Shown here: positions 50,659-60,078 of the stretch, piece after piece
Position numbering within the stretch: the stretch's first letter is position 1
How the letters are laid out: the number at the start of each line of letters is the position of its first letter
Assembly: GCF_016907775.1 (NCBI RefSeq)
Contig: NZ_JAFBCO010000001.1
Location: 1,488,001-1,552,000, forward strand
Length of the DNA stretch: 64,000 nt
Direction: 5' to 3'
From: Pseudoglutamicibacter cumminsii
GTDB lineage: Bacteria > Actinomycetota > Actinomycetes > Actinomycetales > Micrococcaceae
The notes under the pieces: model-generated
What the model was told of the DNA's origin: nothing
Seen by the model: only the letters and a program-made list of their open reading frames with translations
Databases searched by the model: none
Position numbers and translations under genes: made by a program

Positions 50659-51593
50659 GTGTGGCTGAACTTGAGGGCCTGACGTTCCGCCCGTGGGCGG
50701 AAGGCGACGACCTGCGTCTGTTGGAAGTGTGGGGTGGCCCCCGCACTCCGCAGGCGCATGAAGACCGAGCCATGTTGCGGCCCTCGAGTGATGAGCCGTT
50801 CGCTCGTTGCATTGTCGCTGAGCTGAATGATGTTCCGATCGCGGCGGGCGTCGTGTATTCCTCTAGCCTGCATCCGCAGCGGTACTGGTTCTATGTTGAG
50901 GTCGCTTTGGGCGAACGTCGGCAGGGGATCGGGCATCAGTTGCTCGCGCTTTTGAAGGCTGAGTTGCCTGCGGGTGCGCAGCTGAAGTCGCGTTATACGG
51001 CGGCTGCCGCGGGCGAGAACCCTGATGCCGATGGTGCTGCCGGCTTCCTCGCGGCCGAGGGCTTTGGCCTGATCAACAAGTCGATGCTGGTGGTCGTTGA
51101 GCCGTCTGCGTTGCCTTTGCCTGAATTCGCTGAGGACGGGCTGGTGCTTGAGGAAGCGGCGACGGGCTCTGTTGAGTTGTCCACGTTGGTCGCTGAGTTC
51201 TATAACGCGACGCATGCGTGGGATCCGTCGACTATGACGTTGGGTCTTACTCAGACGATGCTGTTGGGTCCGCACACAGGCGCCAAGGGTGCTGTTGTGG
51301 TTCGTGACCGCGCGATGGGAGAGGACGCTCCGATCCTCGCGTTCGCGGTTTCGTATGAGCCAGCGCGTCCGGACGCTCCGACCGAGGTTTTGTTGGGGTG
51401 GAACCCTGAGCTGGATGAGGAACGCGCAGCGCAGGCTTGCAGGGATTTGCTGGCGATGCTGGTGCATCAGTTCCCGGTTCAGCTCGAGGTTGATACCGCG
51501 ATGGTTCCGCTGGGTCGTGTGATTGACGAGCTGGGCCCGAAGGGGTTGGCCACGATCGTCACGACGACCAATATTGTTGCGACGGATGCGTAA
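50655..51593 (+). CDS. GNAT-family N-acetyltransferase, two-domain
   Basis: 312 residues. The N-terminal half is a GNAT domain with the acetyl-CoA loop [20 protein letters not shown]; the C-terminal half (from about [16 protein letters not shown]) looks like a second, degenerate GNAT domain without a clear Q/RxxGxG/A loop. Substrate unknown. Overlaps glyS by four bases and the following gene by eight. Confidence 0.83.
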   Translation: MSVAELEGLTFRPWAEGDDLRLLEVWGGPRTPQAHEDRAMLRPSSDEPFARCIVAELNDVPIAAGVVYSSSLHPQRYWFYVEVALGERRQGIGHQLLALLKAELPAGAQLKSRYTAAAAGENPDADGAAGFLAAEGFGLINKSMLVVVEPSALPLPEFAEDGLVLEEAATGSVELSTLVAEFYNATHAWDPSTMTLGLTQTMLLGPHTGAKGAVVVRDRAMGEDAPILAFAVSYEPARPDAPTEVLLGWNPELDEERAAQACRDLLAMLVHQFPVQLEVDTAMVPLGRVIDELGPKGLATIVTTTNIVATDA

Positions 51594-52932
51594 GGATCTT
51601 TTCCGCCGCAGCCCTGGTGACCGCGGCTCTGCAGGGCACGGCGCCCATGAGCCTCACGGGCACAGTCATGATGCTCCGATTGCTAACCCGCGGTTGCGTC
51701 GTCGTGCCACGATCGTTCTGACGGCCATCTTGATCCCGCTTGCCCTGCTCACGATTGCGGGGCTTGTGTGGTTGTGGCCGAGCGCCAATGAACGGCCAGA
51801 TTCGTTGGGTCAACCGTATTCGGCTGCCCCGGGCGTCAGTATTCTGACGTTGCCGGTGGACAAGGTGGATTCGGACGGCAGTTGTGCCGCTTCGGATTCG
51901 CATGCCGGGGACGTGGAAATCGAGTCGGACGAGACCTGTAGCGTCCCGTACGTCACGGATCCGGAAACGGAGCAGCTAGTTCCGATGCAGATCCCGCCTG
52001 AAGTGGAGAACCACAATCCTCCAGAGGTCGGGGACAAGATTCGCGTCATGCTGATCAGTGCTTCCGTGGGTGGGGAGGACGTCGGCCCGGATGCGGCTCC
52101 GACCGCTACGTTCATCGATTACAACCGCGATTTTCCGGTTGCGTTGCTCTCGATCGTGTATGCACTGCTTGTGATTGTGGTTGCTGGCTGGCGTGGCTTC
52201 CGCGCTCTGATTGGGCTCGCGTTTTCGTTTGTGATTTTCGGCTGGTTCATGTTCCCGGCGCTCTTGGCGGGTAAGCCTGCGCTGTGGGTTGGGCTGGTTG
52301 GCGCGATCGCGATCATGTTCGTTGTCTTGTACTTCGCCCATGGGCTTACGGCACGCACCACGACAGCGTTGCTGGGCACCATCGTCGGGCTTTTTGTGAC
52401 CGCGGGCATCGCGGTGTGGGCCACTGACAGCGCATCGCTGTTGGGGCTGGGCGAGGATTCGACGTACACGCTCAACCAGGTCGTGCCGAATGTTTCGCTT
52501 TCGGGGATCGTGTTGTGTGGCTTGTTCATCGCGGGTCTTGGCGTGCTCAACGACGTGACGATCACGCAGGCTTCCGCGGTGTGGGAGCTCGCAGATGCTA
52601 AGCCGGATGCTTCGGCGCGCGAACTGTTCAGATCTGCGATGCGCATCGGGCGAGACCACATCGCCTCCACGGTGTACACGATTGTGTTTGCGTATGCGGG
52701 TGGCGCGATCGCGACGTTGCTTTTGATGAGCATGTACGACTATTCGATGCTGAAGTTCCTCACGACGGGTGAGCTCGCCGAAGAGGTCGTGCGCACGTTG
52801 GTGGCTTCGATTGGTTTGGTCATCGCGATTCCGGTGACGACGCTGATCGGTGTGATCGTGGTCAAGGCCTCGATGCAGGGCGCCGGTTCGCATGGCACGC
52901 CGGCCGCGGAGCATGGCACCATGGAATCGTGA
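51586..52932 (+). CDS. YibE/F family integral membrane protein
   Basis: 448 residues from ATG 51586, which lies inside the end of the preceding gene. A His-rich cytoplasmic start (GHGAHEPHGHSHDAP) is followed by one helix, a ~150-residue extracytoplasmic domain with two Cys that could pair (DGSCAASDS, DETCSVPY), then about seven helices with GLFIAGLGVLNDVTITQASAVWEL, the YibE/F signature. The function of the family is unknown; transport has been suggested. GTGA overlap with dus. Confidence 0.88.
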   Translation: MRKDLFRRSPGDRGSAGHGAHEPHGHSHDAPIANPRLRRRATIVLTAILIPLALLTIAGLVWLWPSANERPDSLGQPYSAAPGVSILTLPVDKVDSDGSCAASDSHAGDVEIESDETCSVPYVTDPETEQLVPMQIPPEVENHNPPEVGDKIRVMLISASVGGEDVGPDAAPTATFIDYNRDFPVALLSIVYALLVIVVAGWRGFRALIGLAFSFVIFGWFMFPALLAGKPALWVGLVGAIAIMFVVLYFAHGLTARTTTALLGTIVGLFVTAGIAVWATDSASLLGLGEDSTYTLNQVVPNVSLSGIVLCGLFIAGLGVLNDVTITQASAVWELADAKPDASARELFRSAMRIGRDHIASTVYTIVFAYAGGAIATLLLMSMYDYSMLKFLTTGELAEEVVRTLVASIGLVIAIPVTTLIGVIVVKASMQGAGSHGTPAAEHGTMES

Positions 52933-54134
52933 CTATTGCAAGCCCTATCGCCCCGTTGAGCACCGGTGAGACTGATCATCCGGTCAAGCTCACGTTGCCT
53001 GAATTGTGTCTGCGTGACCTCAGGTTCGCTTCCCCTGTGGTGCTTTCGCCGATGGCGGGAATCACGAACTCGGCGTTCCGACGTTTGTGCGCCGAATACG
53101 GTGATGGGTTGTTTGTGTGCGAGATGGTGACCTCGCGCGCACTGGTTGAGCGTACGCGGGAGTCGATGCGGATCATCAAGCATCACCCGGATGAGCGCAT
53201 CCGCTCGGTTCAGCTGTACGGCGTGGAACCGAACACGGTGCGCGCGGCGGTGCGGATGCTCGTCGAAGAGGGGCGCGCGGACCACATCGACCTGAACTTT
53301 GGGTGCCCGGCTCCTAAGGTCACGCGTAAGGGCGGCGGTTCGGCGTTGCCGTGGAAGATCGATCTTTTTGAACGTCTACTGGCCGGCGCTGTTGAGGAAG
53401 CGCATGCGGGTAACGTCCCGTTGACGGTCAAAGTCCGTAAGGGCATCGATGACGATCATTTGACGTATATCGAGACCGGCAAAATGGCTCGCGACCTGGG
53501 TGTCGACGCGATCGCTCTGCATGCCCGGACGATGAATCAGCACTATTCTGGTCGCGCGGATTGGGAGGCACTCGCGCGTTTCCGCGGGGAGCTTCCGGAC
53601 ATTCCCGTGATCGGCAACGGCGATATTTTCAGCGCCGAAGACGCCGTGGACATGGTTGAACAGACCGGTGTTGACGGCGTCCAGATTGGTCGCGGTGTTC
53701 AGGGTAAGCCGTGGCTTTTCGGAGATCTTGAGGCCGCGTTGAACGGTTCGCCGGTGCGCTATCGGCCAACTTTGGGCGATGTTGCTGGCGTTTTCCGCCG
53801 CCATGCTGAGCTGCTCATCGAGCATTTCGAGGACGAGTTCCGCGGCTTGCAGGATCTGCGCAAGCACGTGGCCTGGTACTTCAAGGGCTATGAGGTCGGG
53901 GGTGAGGTCCGTTCGGGGCTCGCGAAGGTTTCGGGGCTCGATGAGCTGGATGGGTTGCTCTCGAAGCTCGACTGGGATGCCCCGTACCCGGGCAAGGCGG
54001 CGGAGGGTTCGCGTGGTCGCGCCGGTAGCCCTAAGCGCCCGCATCTGCCGCAAAACTGGCTGGAGTCGCGCTACTTGAATGACGAGCATCAGGCCATGAT
54101 TTCCCACGCGGAATTGGATATTTCCGGTGGGTGA
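52929..54134 (+). CDS. dus: tRNA-dihydrouridine synthase
   Basis: 401 residues, FMN enzyme reducing uridines of the tRNA D-loop. SPMAGITNSAFRRLC at the FMN site, catalytic Cys in LNFGCPAPKVTRKGGGSA, VKVRKGI, HARTMNQHYSGRADW and GNGDIFSAEDA, and a C-terminal helical domain. DusB-type by overall appearance, though actinobacterial Dus proteins are not easily split. Overlaps the next gene by eight bases. Confidence 0.93.
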   Translation: MTIASPIAPLSTGETDHPVKLTLPELCLRDLRFASPVVLSPMAGITNSAFRRLCAEYGDGLFVCEMVTSRALVERTRESMRIIKHHPDERIRSVQLYGVEPNTVRAAVRMLVEEGRADHIDLNFGCPAPKVTRKGGGSALPWKIDLFERLLAGAVEEAHAGNVPLTVKVRKGIDDDHLTYIETGKMARDLGVDAIALHARTMNQHYSGRADWEALARFRGELPDIPVIGNGDIFSAEDAVDMVEQTGVDGVQIGRGVQGKPWLFGDLEAALNGSPVRYRPTLGDVAGVFRRHAELLIEHFEDEFRGLQDLRKHVAWYFKGYEVGGEVRSGLAKVSGLDELDGLLSKLDWDAPYPGKAAEGSRGRAGSPKRPHLPQNWLESRYLNDEHQAMISHAELDISGG

Positions 54135-55602
54135 TCAGGGTTTGAATCAAGGGCAGGGCTTGAAGCAAGAGCAGGGTTCGAAGCATCCGCGGTATCACGT
54201 CGGCGTTGCCGGCGAAGCTCTGGCGTCCATCGCCGGCTATGAGACCCACGACATGGAGCGCTGGGTTCCTGAACCACCTAAGAAGGCGTACCGGTCTGCG
54301 TTTGAGCGTGACCGCGCCCGCGTTTTGCATTCCTCCGCTCTGCGCCGTCTGGGCGCTAAGACTCAGGTGGTCGCGCCGTTTTCGGACGACTTTGTGCGTA
54401 CTCGGCTGACGCATTCGCTTGAGGTCGCGCAGGTGGGTCGCGAACTCGGCGCGGCGCTGGGTTGCGATCCGAACGTCGTGGATACCGCGTGCCTTTCGCA
54501 CGACTTGGGGCATCCGCCGTTTGGTCATAACGGTGAGAAGGTTTTGGATCAGCTGGCCGATGAGTGCGGAGGCTTTGAGGGTAATGCGCAGACGCTGCGT
54601 TTGCTGACTCGGCTCGAGACGAAGACGTTCCGCGCGAATGGTGCTTCTGCCGGTTTGAATCTGACGCGTGCGACGTTGGATGCGACGATCAAGTATCCGT
54701 GGACGCGGCAGGAGGCTCCGCTGACGCGTGAGGGCCGACCGACCCGCAAGTTCGGTGTGTATGCGGACGATGAGCCGGTGTACCGGTGGGTTCGCGATGG
54801 TCGTGAGGATTCTGCGACTCCGTTGGAGACGCAGGTCATGGATTTGGCGGATGATGTCGCGTATTCGGTGCACGATGTGGAAGATGCGGTGAACGCGCAT
54901 CGTTTCCAGTTGCGTTGGGTCCAAGAGAAGGCGCGCCGTGCGCGGGTCATCGATTACACGCAGCGCTGGTACCTGCCGGACACGCCTGAGGACGAGATTG
55001 ATGCGGCGCTCAAGCGGCTCGAGCGTGCCGAGGAATGGGTTCCGGTGGTGGATGGCGGCCGCCGTTCGCTGGCTGCGTTGAAGGATATGACGAGCCAGTT
55101 CATCGGCCGGTTCTGTTCCGCTGCGCTCAAGGCGACGCAGGAGCGCTACGGTACGGATCCGTTGACGCGGTACGCCGCGAATCTTGTGGTTCCGCGTGAG
55201 ACTGAGGTTGAGATCGCGGTCATGAAGGGCATGGCAACGGCATACGTCATGACGGTCGATGAGCGTCAACCGATCTATGACCGCCAGGGCGAGGTCTTGA
55301 GCGAGCTCGTTGAGCTGTTGCTGAAGACGGAGGGGGAGTACCTCGAGCCGATCTTCCGTGAGGATTACATCATGGCGGTCGACGATGCGGCGCGGGTGCG
55401 CGCGGTGATCGATCAGGTTGCATCGCTCACGGATTCCTCAGCGCTCGAGTGGTACTTCACGTTGGTGCGCGGCGGCCAGTTCCCGCCTGCGGTGGGGTCG
55501 CACGATTTCTTTGTCCCGGTTTCGACGCCTGACAAGAAAGCGCCTGGCCGGAACGCACCGGTTGGGAACTCGCTTGGCACGTCACCTGTGGGGGAGTCCT
55601 AG
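54127..55602 (+). CDS. dgt: Deoxyguanosinetriphosphate triphosphohydrolase-like protein
   Basis: 491 residues, HD-domain enzyme cleaving dNTPs to deoxynucleosides and triphosphate. FVRTRLTHSLEVAQVGRE and CLSHDLGHPPFGHNGE hold the metal-binding His/Asp residues. The first ~20 residues are Gln/Gly-rich and not conserved. In actinobacteria this gene commonly precedes dnaG, as here (nine bases apart). Confidence 0.94.
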   Translation: MGDQGLNQGQGLKQEQGSKHPRYHVGVAGEALASIAGYETHDMERWVPEPPKKAYRSAFERDRARVLHSSALRRLGAKTQVVAPFSDDFVRTRLTHSLEVAQVGRELGAALGCDPNVVDTACLSHDLGHPPFGHNGEKVLDQLADECGGFEGNAQTLRLLTRLETKTFRANGASAGLNLTRATLDATIKYPWTRQEAPLTREGRPTRKFGVYADDEPVYRWVRDGREDSATPLETQVMDLADDVAYSVHDVEDAVNAHRFQLRWVQEKARRARVIDYTQRWYLPDTPEDEIDAALKRLERAEEWVPVVDGGRRSLAALKDMTSQFIGRFCSAALKATQERYGTDPLTRYAANLVVPRETEVEIAVMKGMATAYVMTVDERQPIYDRQGEVLSELVELLLKTEGEYLEPIFREDYIMAVDDAARVRAVIDQVASLTDSSALEWYFTLVRGGQFPPAVGSHDFFVPVSTPDKKAPGRNAPVGNSLGTSPVGES

Positions 55603-55611
55603 AGTGGTGAC

Positions 55612-57555
55612 ATGGCTGGGTTGATTAGGCGTGCGGACATCGATGAAGTCCGGGAACGCACGGATATTAAAGAGATCGTCGAGGAGTACGTTTCTCTCAA
55701 GTCCGCTGGTATTGGCTCGTATAAGGGGTTGTGTCCGTTCCATGATGAGCGGACCCCGTCGTTTCATGTGCGTCCGCAGATGGGTTCGTATCACTGTTTC
55801 GGTTGTGGCGAATCCGGCGACGTCATCGCGTTCTTGATGCAGATGAATTCGACGTCCTTCGCGGAGACCGTCGAATACCTTGCAGGACGTGTGGGTGTCA
55901 CCCTGCACTATGAGGACGGCGGTTCCGGCCCGACCAAGGAGCAGGTGGGCCGTCGTCAACGGCTTTTGGATGCCCATAAGGTTGCTGAGGAGTTTTTCCG
56001 TAAGCAGTTACAGACCCCTGAGGCGCAGACAGCGCGGGAAGAACTGACGAGCCGCGGGTTCACCGCTGAACATGCCGAGCAGTTCGGTGTCGGTTATGCG
56101 CCGCAGGGCTGGGACAACTTGTTGCGTTTCTTGCGCAACAACGGGTTCACGGAGGACGAGCTCAAAGAAACCGGGATGTTCTCGGAGGGCCAACGCGGTA
56201 TTTATGATCGCTTCCGTGGGCGTTTGATCTGGCCTATCCGCGATCTCACTGGTGCCACGATCGGTTTCGGTGCCCGCAAGCTGTATGAGGAGGATCAAGG
56301 GCCTAAGTACCTGAACACTCCGGAGACTGCGATCTATAAGAAGTCGCAGGTTTTGTATGGCGTGGATTTGGCACGCCGCGAGATCGCTAAAAAGAAGCAG
56401 CTCGTGGTGGTTGAAGGCTATACGGACGTTATGGCGTGCCACCTGGCGGGGATCACTACGGCGGTCGCGACGTGCGGTACCGCGTTCGGTGCCGACCACA
56501 TCAAGGTTGCGCGGCGTTTGCTTTCGGACTTCGGCTCCGGGGGCGAGGTCATCTTCACGTTCGATGGCGACGAAGCTGGTCAGAAAGCCGCGTTGCGTGC
56601 GTTCCGTGAGGATCAGCGCTTTGTCGCGCAGACGTTTATCGCGGTGGGTCCAGACGGCATGGATCCGTGCGATGTGCGTCAGAAGCGCGGGGATGAAGCG
56701 TTGCGTGACGTGTTGAATCATAAGACGCCGTTGTTTGAGTTCGCGCTCAAGGCCGAATTGAAGCAACACAATCTGGAAACGGTCGAGGGCAGGGTTGCGG
56801 CGATGCGTGCTGCGGCGCCGATCATCGCGTCGATGCGGGATTCCGCGATGCGCCCGGCGTATATCCGCGAGGTAGCTGGCTGGCTCGGTATGGAGGTCGG
56901 GGAAGTCCGGCGCGCCGTCGCTCAGTCCGGCCGGGGAGGTCAGCCCGGACGCGGAAGCCAGCCCGGACGTGCTGGTCAGTATGGAGCGGGCCAGTACGGC
57001 CAGGGTCAGGGCGCTGGTCGCTCGTCGGTGAACGCTCCGGCGCATGGTTTTTCGGGTGAAGCCGCGGGGCCCGTGGTTCCTGCCGGAGTGAACTTGACGG
57101 ATCCTGCAACCAAGATCGAGTGGGATGCGCTCGAAGTTGTGATTCAGAATCCGCATTTGATTGATGCTGATGCGTGGGCGCAGTTCTTTGAGGCGAAGTT
57201 CCTCACGCCGGCGCACGCGGCGATCAAGGATGCGATTGTTGTTGCCGCGACCATGCAGGTTTCGACTGCGGTGTGGGTTGAGACGATTCGCGAGCAGGTC
57301 CCGGAACCTTTGGCCGCTTTGGTTTCGCAGATGGCTGTTGCTCCTTTGCCGGCCTCGAACGAGGATGAGTTGCGCCGTTATTGCAAGGGGATCGTGAACC
57401 GTTTGCTTGCGATGCAGATCAACCGGCAGAAAGCTGATTATGCGGCCGAGCTGCAACGTGTGGGCTCGGATGACCCTGAGCGGGTTGAGCAGTTGCATCG
57501 AAAGCTTATGGAGCTTGAGATGCAGCGGCGCCGCTATCAATCAGAAGCGTTGTGA
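55612..57555 (+). CDS. dnaG: DNA primase DnaG
   Basis: 647 residues, makes RNA primers for replication. CHC2 zinc ligands Cys41, His44, Cys62 and Cys65; TOPRIM motifs VVVEGYTDVMACH and FTFDGDEAGQKAA. Between the core and the C-terminal helicase-binding domain is a ~65-residue linker starting near 56925, rich in Gly, Gln and Arg with short PGR/YG repeats. The C-terminal domain carries EDELRRYCKGIVNRL. Confidence 0.96.
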   Translation: MAGLIRRADIDEVRERTDIKEIVEEYVSLKSAGIGSYKGLCPFHDERTPSFHVRPQMGSYHCFGCGESGDVIAFLMQMNSTSFAETVEYLAGRVGVTLHYEDGGSGPTKEQVGRRQRLLDAHKVAEEFFRKQLQTPEAQTAREELTSRGFTAEHAEQFGVGYAPQGWDNLLRFLRNNGFTEDELKETGMFSEGQRGIYDRFRGRLIWPIRDLTGATIGFGARKLYEEDQGPKYLNTPETAIYKKSQVLYGVDLARREIAKKKQLVVVEGYTDVMACHLAGITTAVATCGTAFGADHIKVARRLLSDFGSGGEVIFTFDGDEAGQKAALRAFREDQRFVAQTFIAVGPDGMDPCDVRQKRGDEALRDVLNHKTPLFEFALKAELKQHNLETVEGRVAAMRAAAPIIASMRDSAMRPAYIREVAGWLGMEVGEVRRAVAQSGRGGQPGRGSQPGRAGQYGAGQYGQGQGAGRSSVNAPAHGFSGEAAGPVVPAGVNLTDPATKIEWDALEVVIQNPHLIDADAWAQFFEAKFLTPAHAAIKDAIVVAATMQVSTAVWVETIREQVPEPLAALVSQMAVAPLPASNEDELRRYCKGIVNRLLAMQINRQKADYAAELQRVGSDDPERVEQLHRKLMELEMQRRRYQSEAL

Positions 57556-57639
57556 AGTTTCAAAAGGGCGCTGTGACCGTGCCGTACCAGGCGAATTCAC
57601 CGCGAAAGATGACCTTCGCCACAACAGAAAGCATCCGTT

Positions 57640-57668
57640 TTGCCATCCAGGTAAACGCCTGGTAGAGT
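57640..57668 (+). promoter_or_regulatory. tRNA-Asn promoter
   Basis: TTGCCA (57640-57645) and TAGAGT (57663-57668) with exactly 17 bases between them, ending 16 bases before the tRNA. It is the best sigma70-type promoter I see in the window. Confidence 0.75.
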
Positions 57669-57684
57669 CTTCTTCTGTTGTCGA

Positions 57685-57756
57685 TCCCTCGTAGCTCAAC
57701 GGCAGAGCACTCGACTGTTAATCGAGCGGTTACTGGTTCGAATCCAGTCGGGGGAG
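57685..57756 (+). tRNA. tRNA-Asn (anticodon GTT)
   Basis: The full cloverleaf can be drawn: seven-base acceptor pair (57685-57691 with 57749-57755, one T-G pair), D arm GCTC/GAGC, anticodon stem CTCGA/TCGAG around loop CTGTTAA, T arm ACTGG-TTCGAAT-CCAGT, discriminator G. The 3' CCA is not encoded. Confidence 0.97.
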
Positions 57757-57763
57757 CTGATGC

Positions 57764-57805
57764 AAAAGCTCCGGAACTAAAATGGTTCCGGAGCTTTTTC
57801 TTTTT
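57764..57805 (+). terminator. Intrinsic terminator of tRNA-Asn
   Basis: Perfect 14-bp stem (57764-57777, 57785-57798) with a seven-base loop, followed by a long T-rich run. Confidence 0.93.
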
Positions 57806-57858
57806 GAGGATGCTTTTCAGGATCGCTTTCCGGCGTTGGCTTGCGGAGGAGTGGGTTC

Positions 57859-58944
57859 GTGCACTTGGTTGTTGATGCGCGGTATACGCGCACCGATCAT
57901 CACGACGGTATTTCACGTTTCACGGCGTCCCTGATCGAGGCGTTGGCGCCGCACCATGATGTGCGGATGCTGATTTCTGATGAGGCGCAGTTGCCGATGT
58001 TGCCGAAGGTTCCGTACGTCAAGATCAATTCGCCGACCTCCCCGCTGGAGCCGTTGACGGCGTTGCGGGTCAACCGTTTGCGCCCGGATGTTGTGTTCAG
58101 CCCGATGCAGACGATGGGTTCGCTGGGGCGTCGGTTCCCGCTCGTGCTGACGTTGCATGACTTGATTTATTATCAGCACCCTACTCCGCCGGGCTTCTTG
58201 CCGGCTCCGGTGCGGTTGTTGTGGCGGCTGTTCCATAAGGCGTATTGGCCGCAGCGGTTTCTGCTGAACCGCGCCGATGTTGTGGTTACGGTTTCGGGGA
58301 CGACCCGTTCGCTCATGCGTGAACACCGCCTCACAAAGAGACCTATCCGCATCGTTTCTAATGCCTCGGCCCCGTTGGGCGAGCCGCGGGATGCGGCCGA
58401 GGGGGCCGCGAATGAGCTCGTGTACATGGGTTCGTTCATGGAGTACAAGAACGTCCAGACTCTGATCCGGAGCATGGCGCATCTGCCGGGGTACACGCTG
58501 CGCCTGCTGTCCAAGATCCGGCCGGACCGCCGTCGTGAGCTTGAAGCTCTGGTCCCGGAGGGTGCCTCGGTTGTGTTCCACGACGGTGTGAGCGAGGAGG
58601 AGTACGCGCGGCTGCTGCGGCGTGCGCGCGCCTCTGTCACGCTGTCGAAGGCTGAAGGCTTCGGCATTCCGTTGGTCGAGGCGATGGGCCTGGGCACTCC
58701 GGTGGTGTGTGCTGACACCCCGATTTTCCGTGAGATCGGCGGGGATGCCGCGCTGTTTGTCGACGCGGAAGACGACGCGGGCTTCGCGTCCGTTGTTCGC
58801 TCGCTTGAGGATGCGGATGAGTTCGCGGCGCGCAGTTCCGTGAGCAGGGAACGTGCCGCTGAATACTCGTGGGAGCGTTCCGCTCAAGCTTTGTGGAAGG
58901 CGTGCGAGGAAGCGTACGAGCTGTACCACGCGAACGGGCGGTAG
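57859..58944 (+). CDS. GT4-family glycosyltransferase
   Basis: 361 residues from GTG 57859 (GGAGGAG upstream). GT-B fold: N-terminal DARYTRTDHHDGISRFTASL and, in the C-terminal half, SKAEGFGIPLVEAMGLGTPVVCAD, the E-x7-E nucleotide-sugar motif of family 4. Donor and acceptor cannot be named; mannosyl or glucosyl transfer to a glycolipid or glycan is plausible. Stand-alone; a second GT4 gene lies at 61 kb. Confidence 0.88.
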   Translation: MHLVVDARYTRTDHHDGISRFTASLIEALAPHHDVRMLISDEAQLPMLPKVPYVKINSPTSPLEPLTALRVNRLRPDVVFSPMQTMGSLGRRFPLVLTLHDLIYYQHPTPPGFLPAPVRLLWRLFHKAYWPQRFLLNRADVVVTVSGTTRSLMREHRLTKRPIRIVSNASAPLGEPRDAAEGAANELVYMGSFMEYKNVQTLIRSMAHLPGYTLRLLSKIRPDRRRELEALVPEGASVVFHDGVSEEEYARLLRRARASVTLSKAEGFGIPLVEAMGLGTPVVCADTPIFREIGGDAALFVDAEDDAGFASVVRSLEDADEFAARSSVSRERAAEYSWERSAQALWKACEEAYELYHANGR

Positions 58945-59113
58945 GCTCTGTCACTCGGGCCGGCGACTACCCGTGCGGTGTGAGTTGATGCTCAGCTGTG
59001 TGGAAGCTGGGATCTGAAACTCATGTTTCTGAGTAAACGGTGATAGTTTTGTTCTAGAAACCACAAGCGATTCGCACCCGGTTTGTTCCGAGTGTGCTAG
59101 GAGACCGGATTTC

Positions 59114-59956
59114 ATGACACAGCAGGAGCAGTTGCCTCAACCGCAGAACCTGCGTCAGACCGCATCTGTGATGATGCGTTTGGCCCCTAAGCAGATTAAT
59201 GACGAAGTTCAGCTGACGTTGCGTCAGCTTCAGTCCAAGGGTGTTTCCTTGGGTGTGGCTGTTGCGTTGCTCGCTGCTGGCCTGGGCCTTCTGGGCTTGC
59301 TGGTGATCGCTCTGGTTGTTGCCGCGATCGCTGGTTTGGCAACCGTGATGCCGCTGTGGTTGTCCGCGTTGCTCGTCGCTGCGTTGTTCCTGATTCTGGC
59401 CCTGATTTTCGTGGCCGTGGGCGCCACACGCGCTAAGAACGTCGTTCCTGAAGCGATTGAAATCCCGAAGAACGCCGTGACTCGCTTGCGTTATGACATG
59501 GGTGCGCTTTCGCAGGGTACTGCCTTCAGCATCGCTGAATACGAGCAGAAGCAGAAGGAAAAGGCTGAAGAGAAGAAGCGCAAGAAGGATGCTTCCAAGA
59601 AGCAGACCAACCCGAACTCGCGTGAAGACCACTCGCAGACGTACCAGGAGAAGCCTTCTGAGGGCGAGCTGAAGCGTCGCTTGTCCCGCCGCCGCGAGCA
59701 CTTGGCACACTTGCGTGACACCTTGGGCCGCCAGTCGGATGTCAAGGCTCGCGTGGGCTCGGTTGCTCAGCGCACCGGTCTGGTCAGCACGGGTGGCGAC
59801 TCCTATGAGGCTAACCGCGCAGCTGGCGAGAAGGTCATGCCAATCCTTGGTGCCGCTGCCGGTATCGCTACCGCGTTGCTCGTGATCTTGGGCATCTCCA
59901 AGAAGCGCAAGAAGAAGAAAGCCAAGAAGGCTACCAAGGCAGCGAAGCAGAACTAG
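59114..59956 (+). CDS. Holin-superfamily/DUF3618-like membrane protein
   Basis: 280 residues. After ~40 residues come two adjacent helices (GVAVALLAAGLGLLGLLVIAL and ALLVAALFLILALIFVAVG) as in the Phage_holin_3_6 group. A charged Lys/Glu stretch (residues ~140-165) and an amphipathic region with SEGELKRRLSRRREHLAHL, typical of DUF3618, follow; a third helix (AAAGIATALLVILG) and a poly-Lys tail end the protein. A host envelope protein is likelier than a phage holin, since no phage genes are near. Not functionally known. Confidence 0.8.
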   Translation: MTQQEQLPQPQNLRQTASVMMRLAPKQINDEVQLTLRQLQSKGVSLGVAVALLAAGLGLLGLLVIALVVAAIAGLATVMPLWLSALLVAALFLILALIFVAVGATRAKNVVPEAIEIPKNAVTRLRYDMGALSQGTAFSIAEYEQKQKEKAEEKKRKKDASKKQTNPNSREDHSQTYQEKPSEGELKRRLSRRREHLAHLRDTLGRQSDVKARVGSVAQRTGLVSTGGDSYEANRAAGEKVMPILGAAAGIATALLVILGISKKRKKKKAKKATKAAKQN

Positions 59957-60024
59957 ACGAAGCTGACGCACATCTAGCGTGTAATCGAGTTCAGCTGGTA
60001 TTCGAGTTTTGAACAATACATTGA

Positions 60025-60061
60025 CGCGCTGGCAGGTCGGGAATACCGGCCTGCCAGCGCG
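60025..60061 (+). terminator. Hairpin between the holin-like gene and the DMT transporter
   Basis: A 16-bp stem with one G-T pair (60025-60040, 60046-60061) and a five-base loop. It probably terminates the upstream gene but ends 18 bases before the next ATG. Confidence 0.65.
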
Positions 60062-60078
60062 CGTCTACGGTGCATAAC

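Noticed and set aside
56008-57540. 510-residue minus-strand frame opposite dnaG
   Set aside because: Antisense shadow, basic composition, no start signal.
59114-59956. Prophage holin
   Set aside because: Similarity is only to the two-helix module; there are no endolysin, tail or capsid genes, and the Lys-rich C-terminus is typical of host DUF3618 proteins.
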